Below, one piece after another: positions 45,038 to 55,673 of a stretch of 64,000 nt of DNA (position 1 is its first letter; every line of letters starts with the position of its first letter). This DNA is from UBA7803 sp963822255. GTDB lineage: Bacteria; Pseudomonadota; Gammaproteobacteria; Pseudomonadales; Azotimanducaceae. Below the pieces are notes generated by a model. It saw only the letters and a list, made by a program, of their open reading frames with translations, made no database searches and was not told the DNA's origin. Where the stretch lies: assembly GCA_963822255.1 (NCBI GenBank), contig CAWGGV010000008.1, positions 1,725,349 through 1,789,348 of the forward strand, in the 5' to 3' direction. Made by a program: the position numbers and the translations under genes.

Positions 45038-46567
45038 ATGGCTGCGAAGATCGTCTGCGGGGAACGCGTGCTGCCGCTCGCGGAAATGCATGACAGGGCC
45101 CTTCGTGCGGCCGCGGGTTTGCAGAGCCTGGGGGTGGGCGCGCAGGACGCCATCGCCGTTTTCCTGCGCAACGACTTCCCATTCGTCGAAGCCGCCTATG
45201 CGGCCAACCGCCTCGGCGCGCACCTCGTCCCCATCAACTGGCACTTCTCGTCAAGCGAGGCCGGCTACGTGCTGGAGGATTCCGGCGCCAAAGCGGTCGT
45301 TGCCCACACCGATCTGGCGGAGAAGCTGCATGGGGTCGTGCCGGAGGACTGCGAGCTGCTGCTGGTCGACACGCCCCCCGAGATCCGCGAGCGTTTCGGG
45401 ATCACCGGGGATACCGACACGCACCGCGGCGACGCGCCCGAGTGGCCGCGTTGGCTCGAGCAGTTCGAGCCGCTGGCGCCGGCCCAGGTCGCGGCGCCCG
45501 GCAGCATGATCTACACCAGCGGCACGACCGGACGGCCGAAGGGTGTGCGCCGGCAGCCGGCAACGCCGGCGGAAGCCGAGAGGCTCGGCGACATAATGGA
45601 CTACATCATTCCCTTCGAGCCGGGTGCCGTCGCGCTGGTGACCGCGCCTTTGTATCACTCCACGCCCAACGGCTTCTTCCGCCGCGCCATCGACTTCGAA
45701 TGCGACCTCATCCTCGAGCCGCGCTTCGACCCGGAACGCTACCTGGCGCTGATCGACCGCCACCGAGTGACCCACGCGTACGCAGTGGCGACCATGTTCA
45801 TTCGCATGCTGCGCCTTCCCGACGCGGTGCGCCGCAAGTACGACGTCTCGTCGCTGAAGGTGGTGGTGCACGGTGCGGCGCCGACGCCTCGGGAGGTGAA
45901 GCGCCGCATGATCGACTGGTTCGGCCCGGTGCTGGTCGAGCACTACGGCTCCACCGAGCTCGGCGCGGTGGTCGCCTGCAACGCACACGAGTGGCTCGCG
46001 CACCCCGGCACGGTAGGCAAGCCCCTGCCCCACGTGGACATCCGGATTCTCGACGACGCCAAGCGGGAGCTGCCGCCGGGCGAGCCGGGAGAGATCTATG
46101 CGCGCATGAAGTACTACCCGGACTTCACCTATCAGAACGATCCCGACAAGCGCGCCGCCATGGAACACGAAGGGCTGTGGACCGCCGGCGACGTTGGCTA
46201 TCTGGACGCGGATGGCTACCTCCACCTCTCCGACCGCAAGCGGGACATGGTCATCTCAGGCGGGGTCAACATTTATCCGCTCGAGATCGAGGCGGAGCTT
46301 CATCAGATGCCGGGCATCGTGGACTGCGCCGTGTTCGGCATTCCGGACGACGAGTTCGGTGAGGCCGTCGCTGCAGTGGTGCAGCCGGAGCCGGAAGCGC
46401 GAGTGACCGAGCAGGACGTGCGCGAATTCCTCGCGCCACGAATCGCCCGCTACAAGATGCCGAAGGTGATCGACTTCCGCGATGCACTGCCGCGCGAAGA
46501 CTCAGGCAAGATCTTCAAGCGCAAGATCCGTGACGGATACTGGAAGGCCACAGGCCGCAACATCTGA
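45038..46567 (+). CDS. acyl-CoA synthetase (AMP-forming)
   Basis: An ANL-superfamily ligase that activates a carboxylic acid to its CoA thioester via an acyl-adenylate. From ATG 45038 (six bases after AGGAGG) it has 509 residues. The P-loop is MIYTSGTTGRPKGVRR, then HYGSTE, the YLHLSDRKRDMVISGGVNIYP hinge and the C-terminal SGKIFKRKIR lysine. It follows the dihydrodiol dehydrogenase and precedes a cupin, so it may activate a ring-cleavage or side-chain acid from the same pathway. Confidence 0.92.
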   Translation: MAAKIVCGERVLPLAEMHDRALRAAAGLQSLGVGAQDAIAVFLRNDFPFVEAAYAANRLGAHLVPINWHFSSSEAGYVLEDSGAKAVVAHTDLAEKLHGVVPEDCELLLVDTPPEIRERFGITGDTDTHRGDAPEWPRWLEQFEPLAPAQVAAPGSMIYTSGTTGRPKGVRRQPATPAEAERLGDIMDYIIPFEPGAVALVTAPLYHSTPNGFFRRAIDFECDLILEPRFDPERYLALIDRHRVTHAYAVATMFIRMLRLPDAVRRKYDVSSLKVVVHGAAPTPREVKRRMIDWFGPVLVEHYGSTELGAVVACNAHEWLAHPGTVGKPLPHVDIRILDDAKRELPPGEPGEIYARMKYYPDFTYQNDPDKRAAMEHEGLWTAGDVGYLDADGYLHLSDRKRDMVISGGVNIYPLEIEAELHQMPGIVDCAVFGIPDDEFGEAVAAVVQPEPEARVTEQDVREFLAPRIARYKMPKVIDFRDALPREDSGKIFKRKIRDGYWKATGRNI

Positions 46568-46584
46568 CTTTCGGGAGAAATGCA

Positions 46585-47244
46585 ATGGCCGAATCGCACG
46601 CTCACACCACCACCCGCAGCGGGCGCCCGGTGCGCCACGTCTCCGACCGGGGACCGTTCGCGGTCTTCGCGAATCCGACCATGTCGTCCTCGTACGAGGC
46701 GGAGGCCGTGGACCTCAACAAGGCAGCCGACGCTTTCGACTATGCCGAGCTTGCGGAGAAGTACGGCGAGGAGCCGGTACGCCGGAAGATCGGCGAGATG
46801 ATGAAGGCGTTCGCCCACGGCACCAGCGTGACCCCGCTGTTCTGGCAGGGCGGGGACAACGGGATGAGCCTGGTGCACGCCTGGTTCGGACCGAACTTTC
46901 CTTTGTTCCGTCACAGCCACCCCGCCTACGGCGACTGTCTGTACTACGTGCTCGCCGGCGAAGTGATCCTCGGCAGACGGCGGCTGGGCGCGGGTTCGGG
47001 TTTCTTCGTTCCGAACGGTATGCCCTACAAGTACACGGCCGGACCCGCCGGCGTGGAAGTGCTGGAGTTCCGGGCCGGTGGCGGCGAGCAAGGCGCCCCC
47101 GGCATGCAGCTTCACGAGCACTCGCTGGAGGCGATTCAGCGCATCATCGACGCCGCCGACGTCAACAGGGGTAGCTGGCAAGCGCCTACACGCTTCGGCG
47201 AGACCACCCTGCGTCAGGCCGACCTGTTCGATACCGACGATTGA
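46585..47244 (+). CDS. cupin-domain protein
   Basis: A 219-residue protein with one cupin core: NFPLFRHSHPAYGDCLYYVLAGEVILGRRRLGAGSGFFVPNG, carrying metal-binding histidines (HSH) and a glycine-rich second motif. The C-terminal part has HEHSLEAIQRIIDAADVNRGS. Cupins of this layout are often small dioxygenases, isomerases or binding proteins within catabolic operons. It starts 18 bases after the synthetase gene with GGGAGAAA before the ATG. Confidence 0.82.
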   Translation: MAESHAHTTTRSGRPVRHVSDRGPFAVFANPTMSSSYEAEAVDLNKAADAFDYAELAEKYGEEPVRRKIGEMMKAFAHGTSVTPLFWQGGDNGMSLVHAWFGPNFPLFRHSHPAYGDCLYYVLAGEVILGRRRLGAGSGFFVPNGMPYKYTAGPAGVEVLEFRAGGGEQGAPGMQLHEHSLEAIQRIIDAADVNRGSWQAPTRFGETTLRQADLFDTDD

Positions 47245-47258
47245 GGCGGCAGCGCCGG

Positions 47259-49136
<1,878 letters not shown>

Positions 49137-49165
49137 CCGTGTTGGTCGCTCGCAAGCGGAATTGG

Positions 49166-49181
49166 CTTAACGCGTTATAAG
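49166..49181. promoter_or_regulatory. AACGCGTT-centred palindrome before the monooxygenase
   Basis: CTTAACGCGTTATAAG, 30 bases upstream of the monooxygenase start on the minus strand, is an imperfect palindrome sharing its core with the site at 44962-44979. Co-regulation of the two units is inferred from this shared core. Confidence 0.55.
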
Positions 49182-49305
49182 GTTTTACCAGGGCAGGAGG
49201 CAATCTGCATCCACGCTACGTCACGCTCTCTTCCGCCGGAACCGGCCCGCGCAACCTCTGGCACAGCCGTTGCTTGCTCCACCGGGCCAACGCAAGAGCC
49301 GGAAG

Positions 49306-50344
49306 ATGGCCAATCCAGCAAAAAGCGCCGTTGTCATCGCGGGCTCGGCCGGCGCGCTCGACCCGCTGATTGAAATCCTCGACGCAGCTTCCCAGGGATT
49401 TCTCTGCCGCGATTCTGGTGGTGATCCACACGTCGCCGGCGTCGCCCGGTTGCCTGCCGGAGATGCTCCAGCGGACCACCCACCAGCGTGTACGCTTCGG
49501 CAGCGACGGCGATCTACTCGAATCCGGTGGCGTCTGGGTGGCGCCACCGGACCGCCACATGCTGGTCGAGGGACGGCGCCTGAAGATCGTCCGTGGGGCC
49601 CGGGAAAACCGCAGCCGGCCGGCGATCGACCCCACGCTTCGCACGGCGGCGAGATCCTTCGGAACCGCGCTCACCGCCATCCTGCTGTCCGGCATGTTGA
49701 GCGACGGTACCTACGGAATGGGCGTGGTGCAGTCGCACGGCGGGCGGACGGTGGTGCAGGATCCGGACTCCGCAGCCTATCCCGACATGCCGCGCAGCGC
49801 CGTGGCGAACGTCCATCCGCAACACGTCCTTCCGCCTTCCGGAATCGCACGTCTGCTGAATGAGATCATTCATGCGGAGAGCACTAGCATGCAGGGAAAT
49901 CCGCCCGACGACGATACCCCTCAGGACGCGCTGGAAAAGGGCGAACGTCCGACACTGGAACATCCGCCGGCGGGCTCGCCCTCGGTGTTCGTCTGCCCCG
50001 ACTGCGGGGGAGCCATGTGGGAGACCAACCACAACGACCTGTTGAGGTTCCGCTGCCATACCGGCCACGCCTTCAACGAGGACGTCATGTCGATGGCGCA
50101 GTCCGAAACGGTCGAGAGCGCGCTCTGGGTGGCGCTTCGTACCCTCGAGGAAAAGGCGAAGCTGTCGCGGCGGTTGAGCCAGCGGGCCCGGCAGGCCCAG
50201 CGGCCGCAGGACGCCCGCTGGCATGAGGAAGCGGTAGCGGAAGCGGATCAGCAGGCTACCGCCGTGTACGGCCTGCTCATGGAAATGTCGCGGCCGCCCC
50301 TGCCGCAGGCGGAGGAAGACCACGTTGCCGAACACCCTCCGTAA
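49306..50344 (+). pseudogene. CheB-type methylesterase with zinc-ribbon-like tail, frameshifted
   Basis: Two frames compose one CheB-like protein. The first runs from ATG 49306 (SAVVIAGSAGALDPLIEILDA, catalytic Ser) and breaks near 49385-49395. The second (LPRDFSAAILVVIHTSP, catalytic His; LSGMLSDGTYGM, catalytic Asp) runs to 50344. The tail has CPDCGGAMWETNHNDLLRFRCHTGHAF, a Cys/His site often fused to stand-alone CheB-like proteins. One extra or missing base separates the frames. No chemotaxis genes flank it. It may be a sequencing error. Confidence 0.78.
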
Positions 50345-50471
50345 GCAGTGCCGCGGCCGACCGGCGCGCTGAGCGCCGGCCAACGTCCATCGCCGTCAGG
50401 TCCCGCCGAGACTGTCCCTGACCCGAGAAAGCCTTCACGGACGACGAGTTGCCGTAGATCTCCGCTTCGCC

Positions 50472-50930
50472 TCACCGGATGGCTCGGCGCATGTGCCCCT
50501 CGACCATCTCGTCGTGGCGTTCCGACATCTCGTCCGCCGCGCCGGCGTCCAGGGCACCTTTCGCAAGCGGAAAGATCTTCTCTTCCTCGCGGTGCACGTG
50601 ATCCATCACAGCCTGCTGCAGCCGCGACACTGCGCTCATGAACTCGTCCGAATCGATTTCCATTCGCTCGAGCTCTTCGAGCATCGCATCCACTTCCTCG
50701 TGCTCACCCAGCGCCTTCTCCACCTGGTCACGCGCCTCGTCACCCGCTTCGCGTACCGCGGGATAGAAGACCTTCTCTTCGAACTCGGTGTGCGCCAGCA
50801 ACTCGTGCCTGATCTGCTGACACAGCACAGCGCGAGTCTTCCCGGCACCTCTCGTGGTGCCTTTCAGCTGCTCGAGAAGCTCGCTGACCTTATCGTGGTC
50901 GTGATGCAGCGTTTCGGTGATGTGAGCCAT
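50472..50930 (-). CDS. hemerythrin-domain protein
   Basis: A 152-residue four-helix hemerythrin-like protein. Di-iron ligands can be seen in LHHDHDKV, LAHTEFEEKVFYP, ALGEHEEVDAML and MDHVHREEEKIFP. Such proteins bind O2 or NO or protect against iron stress. It lies between the CheB-like gene and the DNA ligase, on the minus strand, and is probably monocistronic. Confidence 0.92.
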   Translation of the reverse strand: MAHITETLHHDHDKVSELLEQLKGTTRGAGKTRAVLCQQIRHELLAHTEFEEKVFYPAVREAGDEARDQVEKALGEHEEVDAMLEELERMEIDSDEFMSAVSRLQQAVMDHVHREEEKIFPLAKGALDAGAADEMSERHDEMVEGHMRRAIR

Positions 50931-50983
50931 GAACGTCTCCCGGCGGTGCCTTCAGGATCAGCAAGCCGTGTGCCACGGCAGGC

Positions 50984-52033
50984 TCAGCCCTCCAGCAACG
51001 TCAACGACGAGCCGCCGGCAGGCGCCACCTGATCACGGCTGCACTGGCGGGGCGCTTTATCCGGCCGCCAGCGCACCAGCCGCGTGCCGTGGCGGAAGCG
51101 TCCGCCGCTGAAGTGGTCGAAGGAAACCTCGACCACCAGCTCGTGAGGCAGCGGCTCCCACGCCGCGCTGCGCTCGGTGGACCAGCGGCTCGGCCCGCCC
51201 GGGGCGCTTCCCGTGAAGCCGACCGGCTTGCCACCGCGGCGCTGGCAGTCGAGCAGCCGCTTCGTCAGATCCTGACGTTCCGAATTGCGGATGCCGGAGG
51301 TGAACCCCACGTGGTCGAGCAGCCCTTCGTCATTGTAAAGGCCCAGCAACAGCGAGCCGACCGACCGGGAAGCGTCGGTGGCCCAGCGGAAGCCGCCGAC
51401 CACGCAGTCCGCGGTGCGGACGTGCTTGATCTTCTGCATGGCATCGCGCTCTCCCGGCCGATAGGGAAGATCCCGGCGCTTCGCCATGATGCCGTCGAGC
51501 CCACCGCCGGTCTGCTCGAACCAGCCCTCGGCATCCGCGACGTCCGGGCTGCTCGGTGACAGCGCCATGCCATCTACCCGCGCCAGGGAGCGCTGATGGA
51601 AGGCCTCGAGACGCGAGCGCCGCTTGTCGAACGGTTCGTCGAGCCAGCGCTTTGCGCGCGCATCCACCAGCAGGTCGAACACCACGTACAGGGCGGACCG
51701 TTCCGCGGAGAGCCTGGCCACCCGGCTCCGCGCCGGATGAATGCGCTGCAGCAGGTCGTCGAACGACAGTCGGCCGGCGACGGGAACCACCAGTTCCCCG
51801 TCCAGCACAAAGCGCTTCGAGCCAGTCTCGAGCAACCGGCTCACCACCTCCGGGAAATACCGGCCGAGCGGCTTGCCGGCCTTGGATTGCAGCCAGACGT
51901 CGCCGCCGTCCCGTGCGGCGATGCACCGGAAACCGTCCCACTTCGGCTCGTACTGCCAACGGTCTCCGCGCGGGATCCGCTCGACGGCACGTGCCTCCAT
52001 GGGCGCGATCGGCAACTCGAGGGGCAGCTTCAT
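50984..52033 (-). CDS. ATP-dependent DNA ligase (LigD/LigC-like catalytic core)
   Basis: A stand-alone ATP-dependent ligase of 349 residues. Motif I is EPKWDGFR with the adenylated Lys31, then FVLDGELVVP (motif III), YVVFDLLV, GGGLDGIMAKRRDLPY (motif IV) and QKIKHVRTADCVV (motif V). An OB-fold half follows. Such enzymes join nicks in repair or end-joining. It overlaps a 54-residue upstream frame in ATGA. No Ku gene is in the window. Confidence 0.9.
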   Translation of the reverse strand: MKLPLELPIAPMEARAVERIPRGDRWQYEPKWDGFRCIAARDGGDVWLQSKAGKPLGRYFPEVVSRLLETGSKRFVLDGELVVPVAGRLSFDDLLQRIHPARSRVARLSAERSALYVVFDLLVDARAKRWLDEPFDKRRSRLEAFHQRSLARVDGMALSPSSPDVADAEGWFEQTGGGLDGIMAKRRDLPYRPGERDAMQKIKHVRTADCVVGGFRWATDASRSVGSLLLGLYNDEGLLDHVGFTSGIRNSERQDLTKRLLDCQRRGGKPVGFTGSAPGGPSRWSTERSAAWEPLPHELVVEVSFDHFSGGRFRHGTRLVRWRPDKAPRQCSRDQVAPAGGSSLTLLEG

Positions 52034-52194
52034 GAAACGGCACCGAGTTTTTCCAGCATCGGCTCCAGGCGGATAGCGTGCTTGCGGTCGGCCACCGGCG
52101 CCCAGAGGTCACCCAGCCGCCGGACGCGCTTGGGCGCGGTTCCGGCCCGTCTGGGCGGACGCGCGGTCGGCCGTTTAGACGCTGCACGGGCCAT
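52030..52194 (-). CDS. 54-residue protein coupled to the DNA ligase
   Basis: From ATG 52194 to TGA 52030 a short basic protein is encoded: an Arg/Pro/Ala-rich start, then RRLGDLWAPVADRKHAIRLE and PMLEKLGAVS. Its stop overlaps the ligase start (ATGA), so translation is coupled. The RLGDLWAPV piece recalls the end of LigD-type polymerase domains, but the match is short. It could be a partner, a remnant or a leader peptide. Confidence 0.5.
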   Translation of the reverse strand: MARAASKRPTARPPRRAGTAPKRVRRLGDLWAPVADRKHAIRLEPMLEKLGAVS

Positions 52195-52280
52195 GAGCTA
52201 TTGAGTGCAATCGCCGTTCCCGCTGGCGCACCCCTTGCATTGCGGCCGTTACACAAACTCAGTCACCTGTCGAGGCCACC

Positions 52281-52721
52281 ATGACCACCGATACCAACGC
52301 CATCTGCGAGAAGCTGAACGACCTCATCGAGCTGGATCACGATGCCGTGTCTGCCTACGCAGCCGCCATCGACCGGCTGGAGACCGAGGATTTCCGCAAG
52401 CAACTCACCACTTACAAGGGCGACCACGAGCGCCACACGCAAAACCTCGGTGCTCTGGTAAGCAAGCTGGGCGGAACGCCAAAGCAGAAAACCGACGCCA
52501 TGGAAATCCTTACCAAGGGAAAGGTGGTGATTGCCGGGCTGGTGGGCGACAAGGCCATCCTCGGCGCCATGAAAGCCAACGAAGAGGTGACCAACAAGAC
52601 CTACGCGCACGTGCTCAAAGCGGTCGAGGGGCAGCGTGAGGTGGAAGAGGTGGTAGCAGGCAACCTCGAGGACGAGCAGCGGCACAAGGCCTGGATCGAT
52701 CAGGCCCTCGAGAGGCTCTGA
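52281..52721 (+). CDS. DUF2383 (PA2169-type) ferritin-like protein
   Basis: A 146-residue four-helix-bundle protein with ICEKLNDLIELDHDAVSAYAAAIDRLE, KGDHERHTQNLGALV and a final GNLEDEQRHKAWIDQALERL. The Glu/His spacing resembles ferritin-like two-iron proteins. Proteins of this family are often stress-induced. It precedes the Ftr1-cytochrome gene but has a Fur-like box after it, so the two are separate units. Confidence 0.85.
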   Translation: MTTDTNAICEKLNDLIELDHDAVSAYAAAIDRLETEDFRKQLTTYKGDHERHTQNLGALVSKLGGTPKQKTDAMEILTKGKVVIAGLVGDKAILGAMKANEEVTNKTYAHVLKAVEGQREVEEVVAGNLEDEQRHKAWIDQALERL

Positions 52722-52785
52722 ACGCGCCGATCGATGCGCCGGCTGGCGGCCCGGCGGATGAATCGCCCAAGCCGGCCATCTCTTC

Positions 52786-52804
52786 GCAAATGTTAATCAT
52801 TTTC
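52786..52804 (+). promoter_or_regulatory. Fur-like box
   Basis: GCAAATGTTAATCATTTTC matches the 19-base Fur consensus GATAATGATAATCATTATC at 15 positions. It ends about 60 bases before the Ftr1-cytochrome start, so iron-dependent repression is likely. Confidence 0.7.
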
Positions 52805-52866
52805 AATTAGGTTTCGGTCGCGTAGCATGTGCTGTCTCTGTTCTGCACCGGCACAGCCGCAGCACC

Positions 52867-54798
52867 ATGAAGATCGCCAAGGTTCAGTTCGTGCTCGCAC
52901 TGGCGGCGTTGGCTTGGGGCGCCACCTGCACCGCCGCCAGCGTCCGCCAGTTACTTCAGACGGCAGACTACGTCGGCGTCGACTACGCCGGCGCCGTGCA
53001 CGACGGGACGGTGATCAGCCCCGCTGAATACGCGGAGATGCAGGAATTCGTCGCGCTGCTTCAGGACGGGGCCGCACAACTGCCAGCCACCGGGGGGCGC
53101 GAATCCCTCCGCACAGCCATCGCTGACCTAGCTGAAGCGGTGGCGCGCAAAGCGCCGCCAGGCGATGTCGTGAAGCTCACCCGGCAAATCAGCGCCGACC
53201 TGAACCGCTGGTACCCGGTACTGCAGGTGCCGGAACAGGCGCCGTCTCCTGCCCTCGGCAAAGACCTGTATGCCAGCCAGTGCGCCGGCTGTCACGGCGC
53301 CGAAGGCGGCGGCGACGGTCCAGCGGCCGCGGCGCTCGATCCGCCGCCCACGAACTTCCAGGACGTGGCGCGCGCGAGCCGGCGCAGCCTGTTCGGGCTG
53401 TACAACACTGTCACGCTGGGCGTCCCCGGCACGGCCATGGCTCCCTTCTCCGGCCTCGACGACCACCAGCGGTGGTCCGTTTCGTTCTACGCGGCGTCGC
53501 TGCAGCAGCAGCCACAGGAACCCTCCCAAGCGGCCTTTGCCCGGGTCGCGCCGAAGCTCGGGGCGAAGGGGCTGTTGACCTCCAGCGCAACAGCGCTGCA
53601 GAGCGACTACGGCGCCGATGGGCCCGCTGCGCTGGCATGGTTGCGGGCTCACCCGCGCTCGCTCATGGCGGTCGCCGGCCCCGCCGCCGACAGCGGCGGC
53701 ATCGGCATCGCGCTCTCGAAGCTCCAGGCCAGCCGCGATGCCTGGCAGGCCGGTGATTCCGACCAGGCTCGCCAGCTCGCCCTGTCCGCCTACCTGGACG
53801 GATTCGAGCTGGTGGAAGCGCCGCTGAAGAACGTCGACAACGCGCTGATGCGGGAAACCGAGCAGGCCATGGCCGGCTGGCGCGCTGCGCTGAAGGACGG
53901 TGATGCCGGCCGGATCGAGGCCGCCTATGCCCGCGCGGCCGACCTCCTGAAGCGCAGCGAAGACGCACTGGGCGGCGGCGCATTGGCCGGCGGGGTCGCC
54001 TTCGTCAGTGCCTACATCATCCTCGCCCGCGAGGGGCTGGAAGCAATCCTGGTGGTGGCGGCCCTGCTGGTGGTGGTGCGACGGGCGGACGTGTCCCCGG
54101 CCGAACGGCGGCGCGCCCTGGGCGCGCTCAACCTCGGTTGGATGCTGGCCCTCGGCGCCGGGCTGGCTACCTGGATGGTCTCCAACTGGGTACTGGCCAT
54201 CAGCGGCGCCCTGCGCGAACTGACCGAGGGCGTTACCGCGCTGCTGGCGGCTGCGGTGCTGCTGTGGGTGGGGCTGTGGATGCACGGTCAGGCCGCCGCC
54301 CGCGAATGGGGCCGCTTCGTCGGCGACACCGCGGGCCGCGCCGTGGTGGAGCGCTCAAAATGGCTGCTGCTGGGATTGTCGTTCCTGAGCGTATATCGCG
54401 AGATCTTCGAGACGGTGCTGTTCTATCAGGCACTGTGGCTGCAGGTGGACGCGCCCCAGCAGAGCCTGGTGCTGTGGGGCGTCGGTGCTGCCGGTCTCAC
54501 CCTCGCGGGACTGACGTGGCTGATCCTCAGGGCCGGCCAGCGGCTTCCCCTCAAGGTCTTCTTCACCGTCTGCGCCTATACCGTGCTGGTGCTCGCGGTG
54601 ATCTTCACCGGCAAGGGCATCGCCGCGCTGCAGGAGGCCGGACGGCTACCCATCAGCCCCATCGACCTGCCGACGGTGGAGCTGATCGGTCTATATCCCT
54701 CTGCGCAGGGGCTCGCCATGCAGCTCGCGGTGCTGGTTCTGGCGCTGATCTGGCTGATACGTCAACGTCGCACCGCGACGGCCGCGGGCACGCGCTGA
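52867..54798 (+). CDS. Ftr1-family iron permease fused to a cytochrome c domain
   Basis: A 643-residue iron uptake protein. A signal peptide (to about 24) leads to a periplasmic helical region and a c-type haem site CAGCH (139-143), then more helical sequence. From about 375 seven hydrophobic helices include the Ftr1 motifs REGLE (AREGLEAILVV) and YREIFETVLFYQ, whose glutamates bind Fe. The attached cytochrome suggests oxidation state is set during transport. A Fur-like box precedes it. Confidence 0.93.
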   Translation: MKIAKVQFVLALAALAWGATCTAASVRQLLQTADYVGVDYAGAVHDGTVISPAEYAEMQEFVALLQDGAAQLPATGGRESLRTAIADLAEAVARKAPPGDVVKLTRQISADLNRWYPVLQVPEQAPSPALGKDLYASQCAGCHGAEGGGDGPAAAALDPPPTNFQDVARASRRSLFGLYNTVTLGVPGTAMAPFSGLDDHQRWSVSFYAASLQQQPQEPSQAAFARVAPKLGAKGLLTSSATALQSDYGADGPAALAWLRAHPRSLMAVAGPAADSGGIGIALSKLQASRDAWQAGDSDQARQLALSAYLDGFELVEAPLKNVDNALMRETEQAMAGWRAALKDGDAGRIEAAYARAADLLKRSEDALGGGALAGGVAFVSAYIILAREGLEAILVVAALLVVVRRADVSPAERRRALGALNLGWMLALGAGLATWMVSNWVLAISGALRELTEGVTALLAAAVLLWVGLWMHGQAAAREWGRFVGDTAGRAVVERSKWLLLGLSFLSVYREIFETVLFYQALWLQVDAPQQSLVLWGVGAAGLTLAGLTWLILRAGQRLPLKVFFTVCAYTVLVLAVIFTGKGIAALQEAGRLPISPIDLPTVELIGLYPSAQGLAMQLAVLVLALIWLIRQRRTATAAGTR

Positions 54799-54812
54799 GC
54801 CCGCAGACCAGC

Positions 54813-55427
54813 CTACCGGGGCGGCTGCTGCATCATTCCCCCATGATGCATGGAATCGCCACCGGCGTTTCCGCGCATCGCGCCCATCCGCGAGTGGCCC
54901 TGCTCCAGCGCCTCACGCTGCTGGTCGGTGAGCTTGCCCAGCATGTCGTTGTGGGCAACGATCGCCGCCTGCACCATCTGCTTGCGCACGTCGAACATGC
55001 CCTGCATGGCGCTGCCCACCGCCTGCGGGTCGGGCGTCGACTTCGAAAACGCGTCCTCCAACGCAAAGCGGGCATCCAGCGCCTGTTTCTCCAGATCCAG
55101 CATCCGCTTTTCGAGCTGCCGATGGCGCTGAATCAGATCCTGGCGCTGCTGATCGGTGAGGTTGGGAACGCCCATCATTCTGCCGATTCCCATACCGGAG
55201 CCCATCATGCCGGAGCCCATCATGCCGGAGCCCATCATGCCGTGGTCCATGCCCATCATCTCGGGGCCCATGCTGGATCCCATCATGTCGTGGCCCATCA
55301 TCCCTTGGCCAGTCGTGCCGCAACCCATTTGCTGGCCCATCATGCCGTCCCGGGAGTGCGCAGAGACCAGCCCTGCCATCAGCAGCGACGAGGCCAGCAA
55401 CACCATCCGCATCAATCGCGTATTCAT
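54813..55427 (-). CDS. Met/Gly/His-rich periplasmic Spy/CpxP-like protein
   Basis: A 204-residue exported protein with a signal peptide ending VSA, then a run of MMG-type repeats (MMGSGMMGSGMMGSGMGIG) and many Met, His and Gly, and then a Spy/CpxP-like helical hairpin with two LTDQQR-type motifs (LTDQQRQDLIQRHRQLEKRM and LTDQQREALEQGHSRM). Met-rich stretches bind soft metals such as copper(I). It is convergent with the Ftr1 fusion gene, with only about 14 bases between stops. Confidence 0.8.
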   Translation of the reverse strand: MNTRLMRMVLLASSLLMAGLVSAHSRDGMMGQQMGCGTTGQGMMGHDMMGSSMGPEMMGMDHGMMGSGMMGSGMMGSGMGIGRMMGVPNLTDQQRQDLIQRHRQLEKRMLDLEKQALDARFALEDAFSKSTPDPQAVGSAMQGMFDVRKQMVQAAIVAHNDMLGKLTDQQREALEQGHSRMGAMRGNAGGDSMHHGGMMQQPPR

Positions 55428-55673
55428 ACTCTCATCCTCCTGTCTTTACCGGCGCGTTTTGCCGGCGCGCTTTACCGGCGCGCGTAGAAGCCGGCACCAC
55501 GTTAGAGGCCCGAACGATGTCCTGGTTCAGCTGAAAGCAGAATCGCCAGCACCAGCGCTGCCCGATCTACCGGCCCCCAACGTTGCATGCTGAAACGTGG
55601 CATGATGACAGGGCCGTCGTGGCTCCCTTACTCTACGAATCATCGTCTCGACGCGCTTCACGGACAAGCGACC

